A stretch of DNA of 40,888 bases from Gammaproteobacteria bacterium (GCA_903970465.1 CAJCIO010000068.1:1-40888), one strand, 5' to 3'; positions 1-9,181 are shown, numbered from the stretch's first letter. Numbers and translations are program-made. Notes: generated by a model from the sequence alone, not told the origin.

Positions 1-230
1 TGAACGTTCAGCGTGATCCACGCCGCCACGTAATCGAATGCCAGCCCAGCCTGTTGCGCCGCCCCGCGTTCGACGATGACCGTCAGCCCCTCGGCTTCGC
101 GGAAACTGCCCAGGACTTCGATGCCTCGCGCTGCATCAGGATGGTCCAGTGTGCAGAACACGTAGTCGCCCTCGTTGAGGTGCGGGCGCATGCTGCTGAT
201 CAAGAGTGCTAATGAAGTTTCCCCGGCCAT
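1..230 (-). CDS. ACT domain-containing protein (COG3602 type), 3' end cut by window edge
   Basis: The first 76 codons are visible. The protein begins MAGETSLALLISSMRP, followed by NEGDYVFCTL and, further on, FREAEGLTVIVERG and YVAAWITLNV. These segments match my memory of the small ACT-domain proteins of the COG3602/DUF2241 type, about 130 residues, which resemble the ligand-binding domains of aspartate kinases. Their substrate or ligand is not established, so I assign only the fold. The gene lies 90 bp downstream of the DUF1737 gene on the same strand and could be cotranscribed with it. The C-terminal half is missing only because the window ends. Confidence 0.8.
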   Translation of the reverse strand, partial: MAGETSLALLISSMRPHLNEGDYVFCTLDHPDAARGIEVLGSFREAEGLTVIVERGAAQQAGLAFDYVAAWITLNV

Positions 231-320
231 GGCCTGCGTTCCTGTGTGAATGAAGGGGCCGACGATGCAGCATCGAGGCGCCGCAGGGAAACCCATTGTG
301 TTAATGGGGCATCAGGCCGA

Positions 321-515
321 TCAATACGCCTTGACCTGGCCCGCCCAGATGACCGCCTGGGCAACGATCACTTGTTGCCCATTGAAGGTCAGTGCCGGCG
401 AACCATGCAGTGCGTAGCCCAGGTTCAGGGCCGCACTGACACGAAGGCAAAAGGCGGCATCGTCGGGGCCGGTCAGTACTCGGTAGATGGGCAAATTGTC
501 GGGGGGCTGGCTCAT
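321..515 (-). CDS. DUF1737 family small protein
   Basis: A 64-residue soluble protein. It starts MSQPPDNLPIYRVLTGPDD and contains AALNLGYALHGSPALTFNG and QVIVAQAVIWAG, the pattern of DUF1737 proteins: a short domain with a GYxLHGxPALTFNG core. No biochemical function is known for the family. It lies 19 bp downstream of the solute-binding protein gene on the same strand, so the two may share a transcript. No signal peptide or membrane segment is visible. The family call is firm; the role is unknown. Confidence 0.8.
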   Translation of the reverse strand: MSQPPDNLPIYRVLTGPDDAAFCLRVSAALNLGYALHGSPALTFNGQQVIVAQAVIWAGQVKAY

Positions 516-534
516 GACAGGGTTCCTTCAGAGG

Positions 535-1365
535 CTATTGTTGGGGGGTGGCGTGCACTGACTCTGATGCGTGGGCCGCGATCCTGGCAAGGTAGGTGTC
601 AATGATCCGCTGGACAGTACCGTCGCTGCGCAGCGTTTGGATGGCCTTTCTGAAGTCATCGACCATTCTCGGGTCGCAGATTTTCGAACAGGCCAGATAC
701 AGGTCCGATTTCATCAGCGCGGGGCTCGTCAGCAACGGGCGATCAGAGACTTGTGGCCAGAAATAGCGGGTTTCCGGAACGCCGTTGAACCACGCGTCGA
801 CGCGGCCCAGGAGCAACATCTGGGCCGGGTTTTCACCGATTTTCAGCGAGTAGATCTGCTCGGCGCTGAACCCTTGATCGCGCAGCATCTGCTCTTGGGC
901 GCTGCCCATGCCGACGGCGACTCGCCCGTAGGTCAAGCGTGCCTGCTCGAAGGTGTCTACCCGTTTGTCGAGGCTGAAAAACGCCCGGTCCATGGTCATC
1001 ACTGGCGCTATCCAGGTGTATTGGTCTTCTCGGTCCGACGTTCGGGACAACGGGATGATCAGCTGATTCTTGCCCGACCGGACGATGCGTTGCGACCGCG
1101 CCCAGGGCAATGCCTGCGGGTGCAAGTCGTAGCCGGCCAGCGTCGCCGCTTTGGCAGTCACCTCGCCGACGATGCCTGTGATGCGGTTGTTGCCCTCCTG
1201 GTCGGTCGGCTCGAGCACCGTCAGGGGCGGTGACTGGGAGACATACAGATCGACGGCGGGAGGCCCGCCGGCGCAGGCCGGCCCTGCCAGCGTAATGACC
1301 CATGCTGTGCAGTACAGGCGCAATCCTTTGCGGGTAGAGCGAAATGGCTTGGTCAAATGACCCAT
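535..1365 (-). CDS. Periplasmic substrate-binding protein, transporter family 3 (amino-acid type)
   Basis: A 276-residue protein with an N-terminal export signal (basic RSTRKGLRLY, hydrophobic TAWVITLAG, likely cleavage after PACA near residue 32). It has the two-lobed pattern of family-3 solute-binding proteins: TVLEPTDQ near the start, GEVTAKAATLAGYDLHPQ, PWARSQRIVRSGK, RLTYGRVAVGMGS and a C-terminal segment resembling AIQTLRSDGTVQRIIDTYL. Proteins of this type bind small polar solutes, often amino acids. No ABC permease or ATPase gene is nearby, so it may be an orphan receptor or serve a distant transporter. I chose the ATG at 1365 rather than the one at 1410 because the upstream residues would precede the signal peptide. 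Confidence 0.8.
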   Translation of the reverse strand: MGHLTKPFRSTRKGLRLYCTAWVITLAGPACAGGPPAVDLYVSQSPPLTVLEPTDQEGNNRITGIVGEVTAKAATLAGYDLHPQALPWARSQRIVRSGKNQLIIPLSRTSDREDQYTWIAPVMTMDRAFFSLDKRVDTFEQARLTYGRVAVGMGSAQEQMLRDQGFSAEQIYSLKIGENPAQMLLLGRVDAWFNGVPETRYFWPQVSDRPLLTSPALMKSDLYLACSKICDPRMVDDFRKAIQTLRSDGTVQRIIDTYLARIAAHASESVHATPQQ

Positions 1366-1507
1366 AAAAAAGCACTCAACAAATCGAGTGGTTGCCCACT
1401 TCTGGATCACGCAAGGATAGGCGCAAAAGTTATGGCGTGCGTGCTGAATCTGCCGACCGCGCGCTTAATGAGCACCGGGGAATCGCTGATCCCGTCGATG
1501 ACCCTCG

Positions 1508-2479
1508 TTACACTCGGACACTTTCCACCGGCTGCAGATCACCGTCCCGGCCAAGGTGATAACGCTGCAGATCCGCCGCCAATATCAAGCGACCGTTGTA
1601 GTGCGCTGCCGCTTCTGCGCGGACGTCGTCGATCGAGGGGCTTCGCTGGGGGTTGTTCTGATAGCGGGCGCTGAAGTGAGTCAGCACCAGATTCGGCACC
1701 CCGGCGGCTTCAGCGAACCGTGCCACGGCGGCGGCGGTGCTGTGGCCATAGTGAGTCGCGGCGCGCTCAAGCACCGGCTCGGTGAAGGTGGCCTCATGCA
1801 CCAGTACATCGGCGCCTTGTGCCACGGCGGCCAACAACTCCGGCCGATCATTGTCGCCGCAGACGATCACGCGTCGGCCCGGACGCGAGGGGCGAAGGTA
1901 GTCCTTCGCGTTGATCAGGCGGCCGTCGTGCTCCACGTTGCGCCCCTGTGCCAGCTCGCCCCATAGCGGTCCGCGCGCGATACCCTCGGCCTGAAGACGC
2001 TCCAGATCCAGCCGTGGATCGGGGTTGATTTCGGCGAACACGTAACCGTAGCTGGGCACCCGGTGTGACAACTCGACAGTGCTGACTTCAACGGTGCCGC
2101 CGTGCCAGGTGTCGAGAGTTTCCAGCGCGTGCAGACGCAGCTCGAAGGGCAGGTAGCTTTCGCTCACGGCAAGGCTCTGCTGCACCCAGGCCTGCAGGGC
2201 GACCGGCAGGATCAGGTCCAGTGGTTCGCTGCGCCCGGACATGCCCGCGCTGGCCAGCAGGCCGGGCAGCCCGAAGCAATGGTCGCCGTGCACATGGGTG
2301 ATGAAAATCGCGCGCAGGTCGCGGACCGAGAGTGAGGTGCGCAGCAGTTGATGTTGCGTGCCTTCGCCGCAATCCACCAGGTACCAGGCCTTGCCGGACG
2401 CTTCGATCACTGCGGTGGCGCTGACGTTGCGCGCCTTGGTGGGCACCCCGGATGAGGTACCTAGAAACTGCAGGTCCAT
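1508..2479 (-). CDS. rnz: Ribonuclease Z (tRNA 3' endonuclease, short form)
   Basis: A 323-residue metallo-beta-lactamase-fold nuclease. The zinc motif THVHGDH supplies His62, His64, Asp66 and His67. Other family marks are [17 protein letters not shown] at the N-terminus, [10 protein letters not shown], a central [16 protein letters not shown] segment and LTHFSARYQ. Short RNase Z enzymes cut tRNA precursors just after the discriminator base; in bacteria whose tRNA genes encode CCA they may instead act as general or exo-nucleases. The start at 2479 gives the canonical [11 protein letters not shown]. The longer frame to 2599 adds 40 residues unlike the family. The gene is monocistronic, with 183 bp between it and the next gene upstream on the same strand. 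Confidence 0.93.
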   Translation of the reverse strand: MDLQFLGTSSGVPTKARNVSATAVIEASGKAWYLVDCGEGTQHQLLRTSLSVRDLRAIFITHVHGDHCFGLPGLLASAGMSGRSEPLDLILPVALQAWVQQSLAVSESYLPFELRLHALETLDTWHGGTVEVSTVELSHRVPSYGYVFAEINPDPRLDLERLQAEGIARGPLWGELAQGRNVEHDGRLINAKDYLRPSRPGRRVIVCGDNDRPELLAAVAQGADVLVHEATFTEPVLERAATHYGHSTAAAVARFAEAAGVPNLVLTHFSARYQNNPQRSPSIDDVRAEAAAHYNGRLILAADLQRYHLGRDGDLQPVESVRV

Positions 2480-2662
2480 GGGGGAGGGGCCTCGCTGGCA
2501 AAAACGCCAGTGTACTTTGAAAGGTGGTTTTGTTGCCGAAGTGTAGGGGCTTTGGCACCCTCGACAGTGAGCATTACCGCTAGCCAACTCCGCTCCCACG
2601 CGGGCACTGGAAAACGTACTCCACGGGCAGATTCAGGTGCTCAGGCATGCATGGGGAAGTAA

Positions 2663-3619
2663 TCAAGCCCCTTGGCCCTCGTGAGCCGCGGGGATCTCGT
2701 TTAGGTCGCGATAGACCGCCAGCCCCCGCTGCCGGGCCAGTTCGACCATCAGATCGGCGTTTTCGCACGCACCCCCCATACGCAATACGCCGTCGCAACG
2801 CTGCAAAAGCATTTTTGCGTACTCGTTGAAATGCGTCTGGTAGACCTCATCGCCCACCTCACGGGACCCCGCCAATTGCACCAAGGGCAGTGCCACCCAT
2901 TCGGCAAGCACCGGTAAATGGCCCGCTCGCAAAAGCGCCCCGGTGCAGACTTGCAGGGCCTGCAGATTGGCGGCCAAGGCGGCGCATGCCTCATCGGTAC
3001 CGGAGCGGCAGGGACCGGCCACCAGGATCATCAGGGCGCGCGAGGGCGGCATGAGCTGTTTGAGGTATTGCAGGAGGATGATCGTTTTGCCGTCCATGAT
3101 CCGCCCGTCATCGATCATCGCCAGCGCCTGGTCAAAGGGCAACTCCAGCACTTCGATGTCCTCGCCTTCTTCGGCCAGGCCGCCGCCCGCGCTGATACGG
3201 TCCTCGGGATGGTATTCACCAACAAAAAAATGCAGGCGTTCGGTGACCGAGCCGGGGCTCATGAACGCCTCATACACCTTGCGCACGGATTTGACTCGGT
3301 AGCCGGTTTCTTCTTCGGCCTCTAGCCGAATGCGTTCTTCGGGACTGGCGTTGTCGAGCAGTCCGGCCGCGGCTTCGATCAAGTAACCGTCGTGCTCGTT
3401 GACGAAGGCCGGGAGGCGAAACTGGCGGGTAAGAATGACAGTGCGCTTCGCCAGGTTGTAGAGCCCGATCGTGGCGCCATTGCCCCGGTCATACACTTCG
3501 CGAGTTTGCATCTGCCAACTGCCGTCCTTGCGCTGCTGCTCGAATTGGATCTTTTTCAGCACGTACCAGTTATCCGAGAGCAGATGTTGCTCGACGATTC
3601 GAACACTGTGTTTGGTCAT
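2663..3619 (-). CDS. nudK: NudK-like Nudix hydrolase fused to a C-terminal nucleoside-deoxyribosyltransferase-like domain
   Basis: A 318-residue two-domain protein. Residues 1 to about 190 follow E. coli NudK, a GDP-mannose hydrolase: a Nudix box with AAGLLDN, then [10 protein letters not shown], then [29 protein letters not shown] and [11 protein letters not shown]. From about residue 195 a second domain begins with [16 protein letters not shown], followed by [11 protein letters not shown] and [26 protein letters not shown]. This resembles the DUF4406 / nucleoside 2-deoxyribosyltransferase-like group that binds nucleotides or nucleosides. NudK proteins are normally about 190 residues, so the tail is an extra module. 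Of two ATGs two codons apart, the one at 3619 has the better spacing (9 nt) from the AAGGAA ribosome site. Confidence 0.85.
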   Translation of the reverse strand: MTKHSVRIVEQHLLSDNWYVLKKIQFEQQRKDGSWQMQTREVYDRGNGATIGLYNLAKRTVILTRQFRLPAFVNEHDGYLIEAAAGLLDNASPEERIRLEAEEETGYRVKSVRKVYEAFMSPGSVTERLHFFVGEYHPEDRISAGGGLAEEGEDIEVLELPFDQALAMIDDGRIMDGKTIILLQYLKQLMPPSRALMILVAGPCRSGTDEACAALAANLQALQVCTGALLRAGHLPVLAEWVALPLVQLAGSREVGDEVYQTHFNEYAKMLLQRCDGVLRMGGACENADLMVELARQRGLAVYRDLNEIPAAHEGQGA

Positions 3620-3760
3620 GTGCATCGGTTCCTTGATTTGTTTTCGCGCACTGGCTTGGTGGTCGTCGCAGTGACCAACCGGCAGGCCAGGGTCAATATC
3701 GGAGAGTATCAAACAATGAAAGGCTGCCTGATGTTGAGTGCAAAATGGTCATGCTCGTGC

Positions 3761-4033
3761 CTACTTCTTGCGCTTTCGGCTCAAAAGCGCGAGCAAACCG
3801 GCCAGTTGTATGCCCACTATCGCGATTGCCACCCAACGGCCTGTGGTGCCCAGCCCGCCAACCCAATAGAGCAACGCCAAAAAGGCCATCAGGCACACCG
3901 CGAACAGAGCAACGTCGTACAAGATCCGGATAGGCGTGCGATAACGCCGCACCCAGGTCGGCGGTCCGTCTTTTTGAGCGGCGGAGTCCAGAAGGCCTAG
4001 AAATTCGAGGAGAGCACCTAGTAGATCGATCAT
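3761..4033 (-). CDS. Small two-helix membrane protein, function unknown
   Basis: A 90-residue protein I do not recognise. After a short amphipathic start (MIDLLGALLEFLGLLDS) and a polar linker with TWVRRYRTP, it has two hydrophobic spans, roughly residues 37-58 (ILYDVALFAVCLMAFLALLY) and 65-84 (RWVAIAIVGIQLAGLLALL). It ends with the basic tail SRKRKK, which would anchor the C-terminus in the cytoplasm. It is divergent from the GNAT gene at 4232, with a 198-bp shared upstream region. Codon use looks normal for the window. Gene reality is likely from the clean topology; no function can be given. Confidence 0.6.
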   Translation of the reverse strand: MIDLLGALLEFLGLLDSAAQKDGPPTWVRRYRTPIRILYDVALFAVCLMAFLALLYWVGGLGTTGRWVAIAIVGIQLAGLLALLSRKRKK

Positions 4034-4231
4034 GGTCTGGTATAGCGTGGTGGATTCAAATAGGGGAATGCAGCGTTGTTGAGACGCTTCTCTGTAACGG
4101 CTGCATCAGCGTTTTCTGAATCCCATGTGGGGTGTGGCTGGGATTGACCGTCACATAGGGAGCACGGCAGTTGGGCTTTAGCGGATATCCTGTCGTCTAT
4201 TGTAATTGGACCACCAGGTTGAGGACGCTCA

Positions 4232-4687
4232 ATGCAGTGCCAGATTCGCCTCGCAACAGACGAGGACGCCGTAGCTATCAATCGTGTCATTATCGCTGCT
4301 TTGCGTGAATCCAACTCAAAGGATTACCCCGCCGATGTGATCGCCGCAGTCGAGCGCGGTTTTACTGTGCAAGCCATTCGTTCGTTGATGACCCAACGCC
4401 AAGTCTATGTAGGCACTGTGGGCCTCAGCGTTATCGCAACGGCCAGTTTAGATGACGATGTTGTACGTAGCGTCTTCGTGGAACCAAAGCATCAGCGAAT
4501 CGGTATTGGCCGCCAGCTCATGGCGGTTATTCGATCGCGCGCTGCAAGTGCAGGCGTGGACGTCTTGCGTGTACCGTCATCGATCACCGCGCAAGACTTT
4601 TATGCCTCGTTAGGCTTCGTGGCGATACGCGATGAATTTCATGGCGCCGAGCGCACGGTCATCATGCAGCTTCAACTCCGGAAGTAG
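4232..4687 (+). CDS. GNAT family N-acetyltransferase
   Basis: A 151-residue single-domain acetyltransferase. The acetyl-CoA binding motif A is visible as VRSVFVEPKHQRIGIGRQLM (about residues 81-100), with the QRxGxG pyrophosphate loop. It is followed by a helix and ITAQDFYASLGFVAIRDEFH, the usual motif B. The N-terminus MQCQIRLATDEDA is the standard first strand. A GAGGA ribosome site sits 6 nt before the ATG. The acceptor substrate cannot be told from sequence: members acetylate proteins, antibiotics or small amines. It is convergent with the second GNAT gene at 4818, and the two are not close copies. Confidence 0.85.
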   Translation: MQCQIRLATDEDAVAINRVIIAALRESNSKDYPADVIAAVERGFTVQAIRSLMTQRQVYVGTVGLSVIATASLDDDVVRSVFVEPKHQRIGIGRQLMAVIRSRAASAGVDVLRVPSSITAQDFYASLGFVAIRDEFHGAERTVIMQLQLRK

Positions 4688-4817
4688 CGGCGCGTGAACT
4701 GGATCAAACAATGATATGACTGTTAGCTGACCAGATACGGGACAGGATTGAACTGGCCCGCCGGGCGGGTATCAGCGTCACAAATACAGCCAAAACCAAA
4801 GCACGCCGCCAAGTGAT

Positions 4818-5315
4818 CTATAGGGGCGATTGCATATGCGTCGTCTGCCACACCGGATCTGCATCGACACCGATCACTTCGAATCCTTGCCGCTGCCAGA
4901 ATTCAACGGCACCCGGCAGGAAGGGGTGGGTATGCAGGTACATCACCTCGACCCCGGCTTGTTGCGCGATGCCCTGCAACGCCAAATACAGAGCGCTCGC
5001 CAATCCTGCCCGGCGATACTCCGGTGCCACGAACAAACGCACGACCTCCACGACTTTCAACCCCGGATAGGCGAAGTTGGCAAACCGTCGGTCATAGTGC
5101 AGATAGCCAATGCTGCCAATGATCTGCCCCTGTTGGCGCGCCAGCAAAAAACAGCCAGCGCCTTGCAGGTAGTGCTGCTCGAATTCCCGCAGATCGGCAG
5201 GCAAGGCAGTGCCATGAAGTTTGGGAAACATGCTTTGCCGAGCGTTGCACACGAAGTCGAGCAGCTCGGGGATGTCGGTGTTTTGCGCTATTTCTATATC
5301 AAATGAGCGGGTCAT
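4818..5315 (-). CDS. GNAT family N-acetyltransferase
   Basis: A 165-residue acetyltransferase. Motif A appears as VVRLFVAPEYRRAGLASALY (about residues 90-109), with the RRAGLA acetyl-CoA loop. Before it is the core strand IIGSIGYLHYD, and after it AVEFWQRQGFEVI. The shape resembles YjgM/putative N-acetyltransferase members, but the acceptor is unknown. It lies 65 bp downstream of the hybrid histidine kinase on the same strand, so occasional read-through is possible. Sequence and length differ from the neighbouring GNAT at 4232, which argues against a recent duplication. Confidence 0.85.
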   Translation of the reverse strand: MTRSFDIEIAQNTDIPELLDFVCNARQSMFPKLHGTALPADLREFEQHYLQGAGCFLLARQQGQIIGSIGYLHYDRRFANFAYPGLKVVEVVRLFVAPEYRRAGLASALYLALQGIAQQAGVEVMYLHTHPFLPGAVEFWQRQGFEVIGVDADPVWQTTHMQSPL

Positions 5316-5380
5316 GGGAACTCAGGGAGGCGTTGTGAAAAGAGCAGCACACGATGTGATGCCCTGACACGCGAGCGCGA

Positions 5381-7837
5381 TCACTTCATGTTTCGGGTGG
5401 CGACTTTCTGCAGCAATCTTGAAAGCGCATCGATGGAGTAGGGTTTCTGCAACAGGTCGAATTGTCCGGCAGTTGTCTGCGACAGGTCGGCAAATTCCTG
5501 GCTGTAGCCGGTGGTCAGCACCACGGGCAACCACGGATAGAGCTTTTCGATTGCTTCATACAAGGCGATCCCGCTCATGCCTGGCATCGAGATGTCCGAA
5601 AACACCACCTGGAAGCTGGCAGGGTTGGTTGCGAGCACGCTGAGCGCCTCCTCGGCATTTGATACCCACAGCACCTCATAACCAAAGTCTTTAAGGGTCT
5701 GTTCCGTGAAGCCCCCGATCTGCTCATGATCTTCCACCACCAGGACGCAAAGGCCATGGCCCAACGTGCGCGCCGCCTCGTCATCATGCTCCGCGACCTG
5801 ATCGTGACGTTGGGTTTCAGGGAGATAGATACTGAAGGTCGACCCGCTCCCCAGCGTGCTTTGGACCAATACCTCGCCCCCCGATTGCTTGGCAAAGCCG
5901 AAAACCTGGGACAGGCCCAGTCCCGTGCCCTTGCCAATGCCTTTGGTGGTGTAGAACGGTTCAAAGATTCGGCCCAGATCCTCCTGACTGATGCCGCTGC
6001 CGGAATCGGTGATGGAGACGACCACGAAGTCGCCCTCACGCTGAGCATGGGCGCGCACAGAGGGTATCGATGAGGTGCGACCCACTCGTATCGCCAATTC
6101 GCCAACGCCGTTCATTGCATCGCGTGCATTGACCACCAGGTTCACAATCGCGGTGTCGAACTGGCTTTCGTCGGCGTTGATGAAGCACGCATCGACCGGC
6201 GCATCAATGTCCACCTGGATACGGGAACCGGTCAAGGCATCCAGCATTTCCCCAACCCTGGCGACACTTTTGCCCACGTCGAACACTTCAGGCTTCAGGG
6301 ATTGGCGGCGAGCGAATGCCAGCAACTGATTGGTGAGCTTGGCAGCGCGATCCACAGTGTCCGAAATGGCCGCTACATATTTGGCGCGCCGAGCGTCAGG
6401 CAAGGCAGAGGTCTTGAGCAGGTCAGCGCACGACTTGATGACGGTCAGCAGGTTGTTGAAGTCGTGGGCAACCCCGCCGGTGAGCTGTCCGATGGCTTCG
6501 AGTTTCTGAGACTGGCGCAAGGCTTCCTCCGAGGCTCTAAGCGCTTCGTTGGCTTGCTCTTCAGATTGCATGTCTCGACCGACCGCATGGATGAACTCTT
6601 CATCCGGCACGGCGGTCCAGGAAATCGTCTTGTAGCTACCGTCGATATGCCGCAAGCGATTCTTGAACGACGGAAAACTATGGCCCCTGCTGAGGTCAGC
6701 CATAGCGCAGGCTGTCTGTGCAACATCATCCGGGTGTACCAACGAGAGTAACGCTTGCCCTAGAAGCTGTTCAGCGGACAGCCCCAACGCTGGCCCCCAG
6801 GCGGGGTTCACCGCCGAGATGGTGCCGTCGAATCTGGCGACCAGCATGAGATCTGCTGAAAGCCGCCAGATCCGGTCCCTGTCTTTGGTGCGCTCGATCA
6901 CTTCACGTTCGAGCGCCTCGTTGATTTCATGCAGTGCATTTTGTGCGTCGCGCAGCTGGGTCATGTCTCTGGAGACGCTCAGCAATTTCTCAGGCTTGCC
7001 GTCGCGGCCCAGAATAGGGCTGACCTGCACATGCCACCATTTGAGGTTGCCGGCCAGGGTGCGTGCACTGCCCATGAAGCTGGCGTGACGTCCCGCCAGG
7101 GCTTGCTGGATTGCCGCCTTGGCCTCGTGATGGCCTTCGTCCTGCCAAAAGTCCGGCCATGGGCAGCCTTTTATCGCGTTGAAGTCACTGACTTCCATGA
7201 TCTGCTGGCCGCCCTCGCTCATGAAGGTCAGGCGACCGTCGAGGTCCAGCACCTTGATGCAGTCATTGATGCTGGCCAGGACGCGGTCGGTGAACGCCTC
7301 GTTGTCATCCAGGCGTTTGAGGGTCAGCATTTCCTGAGTGGTTTCTTTGACCTGACAAACAATTCCGTCCACTTGGCCGCTCTCGCCGTGTATCGGCGAG
7401 AGGGAGAAGGTCCAGAAAGTGGGGGTCATCACGCCTTCGCGAAGCAGGAGGAAAGGATGTCGCTCGACGCGACTCCCTTCGCCCTGAAGGGCTTTATCGA
7501 CCCAGCCGGAAATATCGCTCCAGGCCGATCCCCACACCGAGGCGATCGGTTGGCCCAGGTCTGAATCGGCGATGGCCGGAAACAAGGCACGGTAGGCGTC
7601 ATTGAAGAAAAACAGCTGATCCGGACCCCACACCAGGTACAGAGGGTCTGGCGAGTTGACAAGGAAGCCGAGCGTCGTTTTGAGCGCCGATGACCAGGCC
7701 TCGCGTGGGCCCAGTGAGGTCTCGGACCAAGCGGCCTGGCGGATTCTCTGCCCCATCACGCCGCCGCCCATGGGCAGATCTACGGTTGTACTCGACAGAA
7801 CCATCACCAGCATCCGACCTATTGCGAAAAAATACAT
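5381..7837 (-). CDS. Three-PAS hybrid sensor histidine kinase / response regulator
   Basis: An 818-residue soluble signalling protein with no membrane segments. In order: PAS 1 (about 52-165, with a NDAYRALFP segment), PAS 2 (about 182-305, ending in SVSRDMTQLRDAQ), a short coiled coil, PAS 3 (about 325-435), a HisKA domain with phospho-acceptor His458 in GGVAHDFNNLL, a HATPase domain with NLVVNARDAM and FEPFYTTKGIGKGTGLGL, and a receiver domain (about 695-810) with phospho-acceptor Asp748 in FSDISMPGM and Lys in LLQKPYS. The kinase and receiver halves resemble soluble PAS-type hybrid kinases with an attached receiver. No DNA-binding partner lies beside it. The start is uncertain: several ATGs occur in the first 28 codons and none has a strong ribosome site. 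Confidence 0.9.
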   Translation of the reverse strand: MYFFAIGRMLVMVLSSTTVDLPMGGGVMGQRIRQAAWSETSLGPREAWSSALKTTLGFLVNSPDPLYLVWGPDQLFFFNDAYRALFPAIADSDLGQPIASVWGSAWSDISGWVDKALQGEGSRVERHPFLLLREGVMTPTFWTFSLSPIHGESGQVDGIVCQVKETTQEMLTLKRLDDNEAFTDRVLASINDCIKVLDLDGRLTFMSEGGQQIMEVSDFNAIKGCPWPDFWQDEGHHEAKAAIQQALAGRHASFMGSARTLAGNLKWWHVQVSPILGRDGKPEKLLSVSRDMTQLRDAQNALHEINEALEREVIERTKDRDRIWRLSADLMLVARFDGTISAVNPAWGPALGLSAEQLLGQALLSLVHPDDVAQTACAMADLSRGHSFPSFKNRLRHIDGSYKTISWTAVPDEEFIHAVGRDMQSEEQANEALRASEEALRQSQKLEAIGQLTGGVAHDFNNLLTVIKSCADLLKTSALPDARRAKYVAAISDTVDRAAKLTNQLLAFARRQSLKPEVFDVGKSVARVGEMLDALTGSRIQVDIDAPVDACFINADESQFDTAIVNLVVNARDAMNGVGELAIRVGRTSSIPSVRAHAQREGDFVVVSITDSGSGISQEDLGRIFEPFYTTKGIGKGTGLGLSQVFGFAKQSGGEVLVQSTLGSGSTFSIYLPETQRHDQVAEHDDEAARTLGHGLCVLVVEDHEQIGGFTEQTLKDFGYEVLWVSNAEEALSVLATNPASFQVVFSDISMPGMSGIALYEAIEKLYPWLPVVLTTGYSQEFADLSQTTAGQFDLLQKPYSIDALSRLLQKVATRNMK

Positions 7838-7966
7838 CGCATCATGTCAGGTAGACAGAGACATCTCTATCGAAACAATTCTTGGCGATCAGCCATTGAT
7901 CAGATAGAGAACCCTGCTCAGGCCTTGCCGAACAGGGCACCTGGTGTGCTGACTGACTGTGGTCGA

Positions 7967-9130
7967 TCAGCTCGCCGGCTGTACCGCTTCACTCGACGCC
8001 GAAGGTGTCGACATCAGCACCAGCGCCAAGGCCAGCAGTGCCAGTACGCCGCCGACCGGGGCGATCGCGGTGTAACCCAGGCCCAGGCTGAGTGCCGCAC
8101 CGCCCGCCGCAGCGCCCAGGGCATTGCCGAGGTTGAACGCGCCGATATTGACCGACGAAGCCAGTGCCGGTGCGTCGTGGGCTTCCTGCATGACGCGGGT
8201 CTGCACGGGTGCCGAGACGCCGAAGGTGGCAGCCCCCCACAGCAACAGGGCGATGGTCGCGCCTGGGCCGGTAGTGGCGACCAGCGGAAAGACGAAGCTG
8301 ATCACCGCAAGCATGCTGAGGAAACCGATCAGCGTGCCTTTGAGCGAGCGGTCGGCAAGCTTGCCACTGACTGCATTGCCAAGGGTGAAACCGACGCCGA
8401 TGGTGACTAGCATCGCGGTCACGAACGCCGGTGTAGCCTGGGTGAGGTTTTGCAGCACCGCGGCGATGTAGGTGTACAGGGTGAACATGGAGCCAGCGGC
8501 AAATGCCGTCGTCAGCAGTGCGTTGAGCACCGGCGGCTTGACCAGCACTCGTAGTTCATTGCCGACGTGGGGCCGCGGGTGGGGCTCGCCACGGGGCAGG
8601 GTCAGGAAGCACGCCAGCGCGGCGACCAGGCCCAGCACCGAAATAGCCGCGAAGGCCATGCGCCAGCCGATGGCATGACCCAGCCAGGTCGCTGCCGGTA
8701 CGCCGCCGATATTGGCAACGGTGAGCCCCATGAACATGATTGACACGGCCGAGGCGCGTTTTTCCTTGGGTACCAGACTCGCGGCGACGATGGCGCCCAG
8801 GCCGAAGAAGGCGCCGTGGGACAGGCTGGTGACCACCCGGGCGGCGAGCAAGGTGTAATAGCCCGGCGCGATGGCCGACAGCAGGTTGCCTAGGGTAAAC
8901 AACACCATCAGGCCGACCAGTGCCGAGCGCCGGCGTGCCGAACTCAGCAGCAGGGTAATCAAGGGGGCGCCAATCATGACGCCGAGCGCGTAGGCACTGA
9001 TCAACATGCCAGTGGCCGGGATGGACGCGTTCACGCCCTGGGCGATGGAGGGCAGCAGGCCCATGGGCGCGAACTCGGTGACGCCGATGGCGAAGGCTCC
9101 CGCCGACAGGGCGAGCAGTTGGGATTTCAT
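7967..9130 (-). CDS. MFS efflux transporter (DHA1, AraJ/sugar-efflux-like)
   Basis: A 387-residue carrier with about 12 membrane spans. It shows the DHA1 signature near spans 1-3: AIGVTEFAPMGLLPSIAQ, SAYALGVMIGAP and LLSSARRRSALV. The TEF motif in span 1 is typical of the AraJ/PbuE/YdhP group, which exports purines, sugars or drugs. The start at 9130 (MKSQLLALSAGAFAIG) places span 1 correctly; the longer frame to 9274 would run into the tetR gene. The gene follows a TetR regulator on the same strand, with 70 bp between them carrying a candidate operator, so it is likely repressed by that regulator. Confidence 0.88.
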   Translation of the reverse strand: MKSQLLALSAGAFAIGVTEFAPMGLLPSIAQGVNASIPATGMLISAYALGVMIGAPLITLLLSSARRRSALVGLMVLFTLGNLLSAIAPGYYTLLAARVVTSLSHGAFFGLGAIVAASLVPKEKRASAVSIMFMGLTVANIGGVPAATWLGHAIGWRMAFAAISVLGLVAALACFLTLPRGEPHPRPHVGNELRVLVKPPVLNALLTTAFAAGSMFTLYTYIAAVLQNLTQATPAFVTAMLVTIGVGFTLGNAVSGKLADRSLKGTLIGFLSMLAVISFVFPLVATTGPGATIALLLWGAATFGVSAPVQTRVMQEAHDAPALASSVNIGAFNLGNALGAAAGGAALSLGLGYTAIAPVGGVLALLALALVLMSTPSASSEAVQPAS

Positions 9131-9142
9131 CAGGAAACCTAT

Positions 9143-9181
9143 TGACGAGTAAGTTATTACCGTCAGGGTACTCGTCAGTAA
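9143..9181. promoter_or_regulatory. Candidate TetR operator upstream of the MFS gene
   Basis: Two overlapping symmetry elements. TGACGAGTA (9143-9151) and TACTCGTCA (9169-9177) form a perfect 9-bp inverted repeat with a 17-nt spacer. In addition GTACTCGTCAGTAA (9168-9181) has the pattern GTACT-N4-AGTAA, which occurs again upstream of tetR at 9873. The site lies 13-51 bp upstream of the MFS start codon, between tetR and its probable target. The sequence match is seen directly; binding by this TetR protein is inference. Confidence 0.5.

Noticed and set aside
4760..4775. GC-rich inverted repeat CCCGCC-G-GGCGGG as a terminator between convergent genes
   Set aside because: The one-base loop cannot form a stable hairpin and no T tract follows.
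4735..4817. Possible gene fragment (IRDRIELARRAGISV) between the two GNAT genes
   Set aside because: It faintly resembles a helix-turn-helix segment, but the open stretch is short and has no start or continuation.
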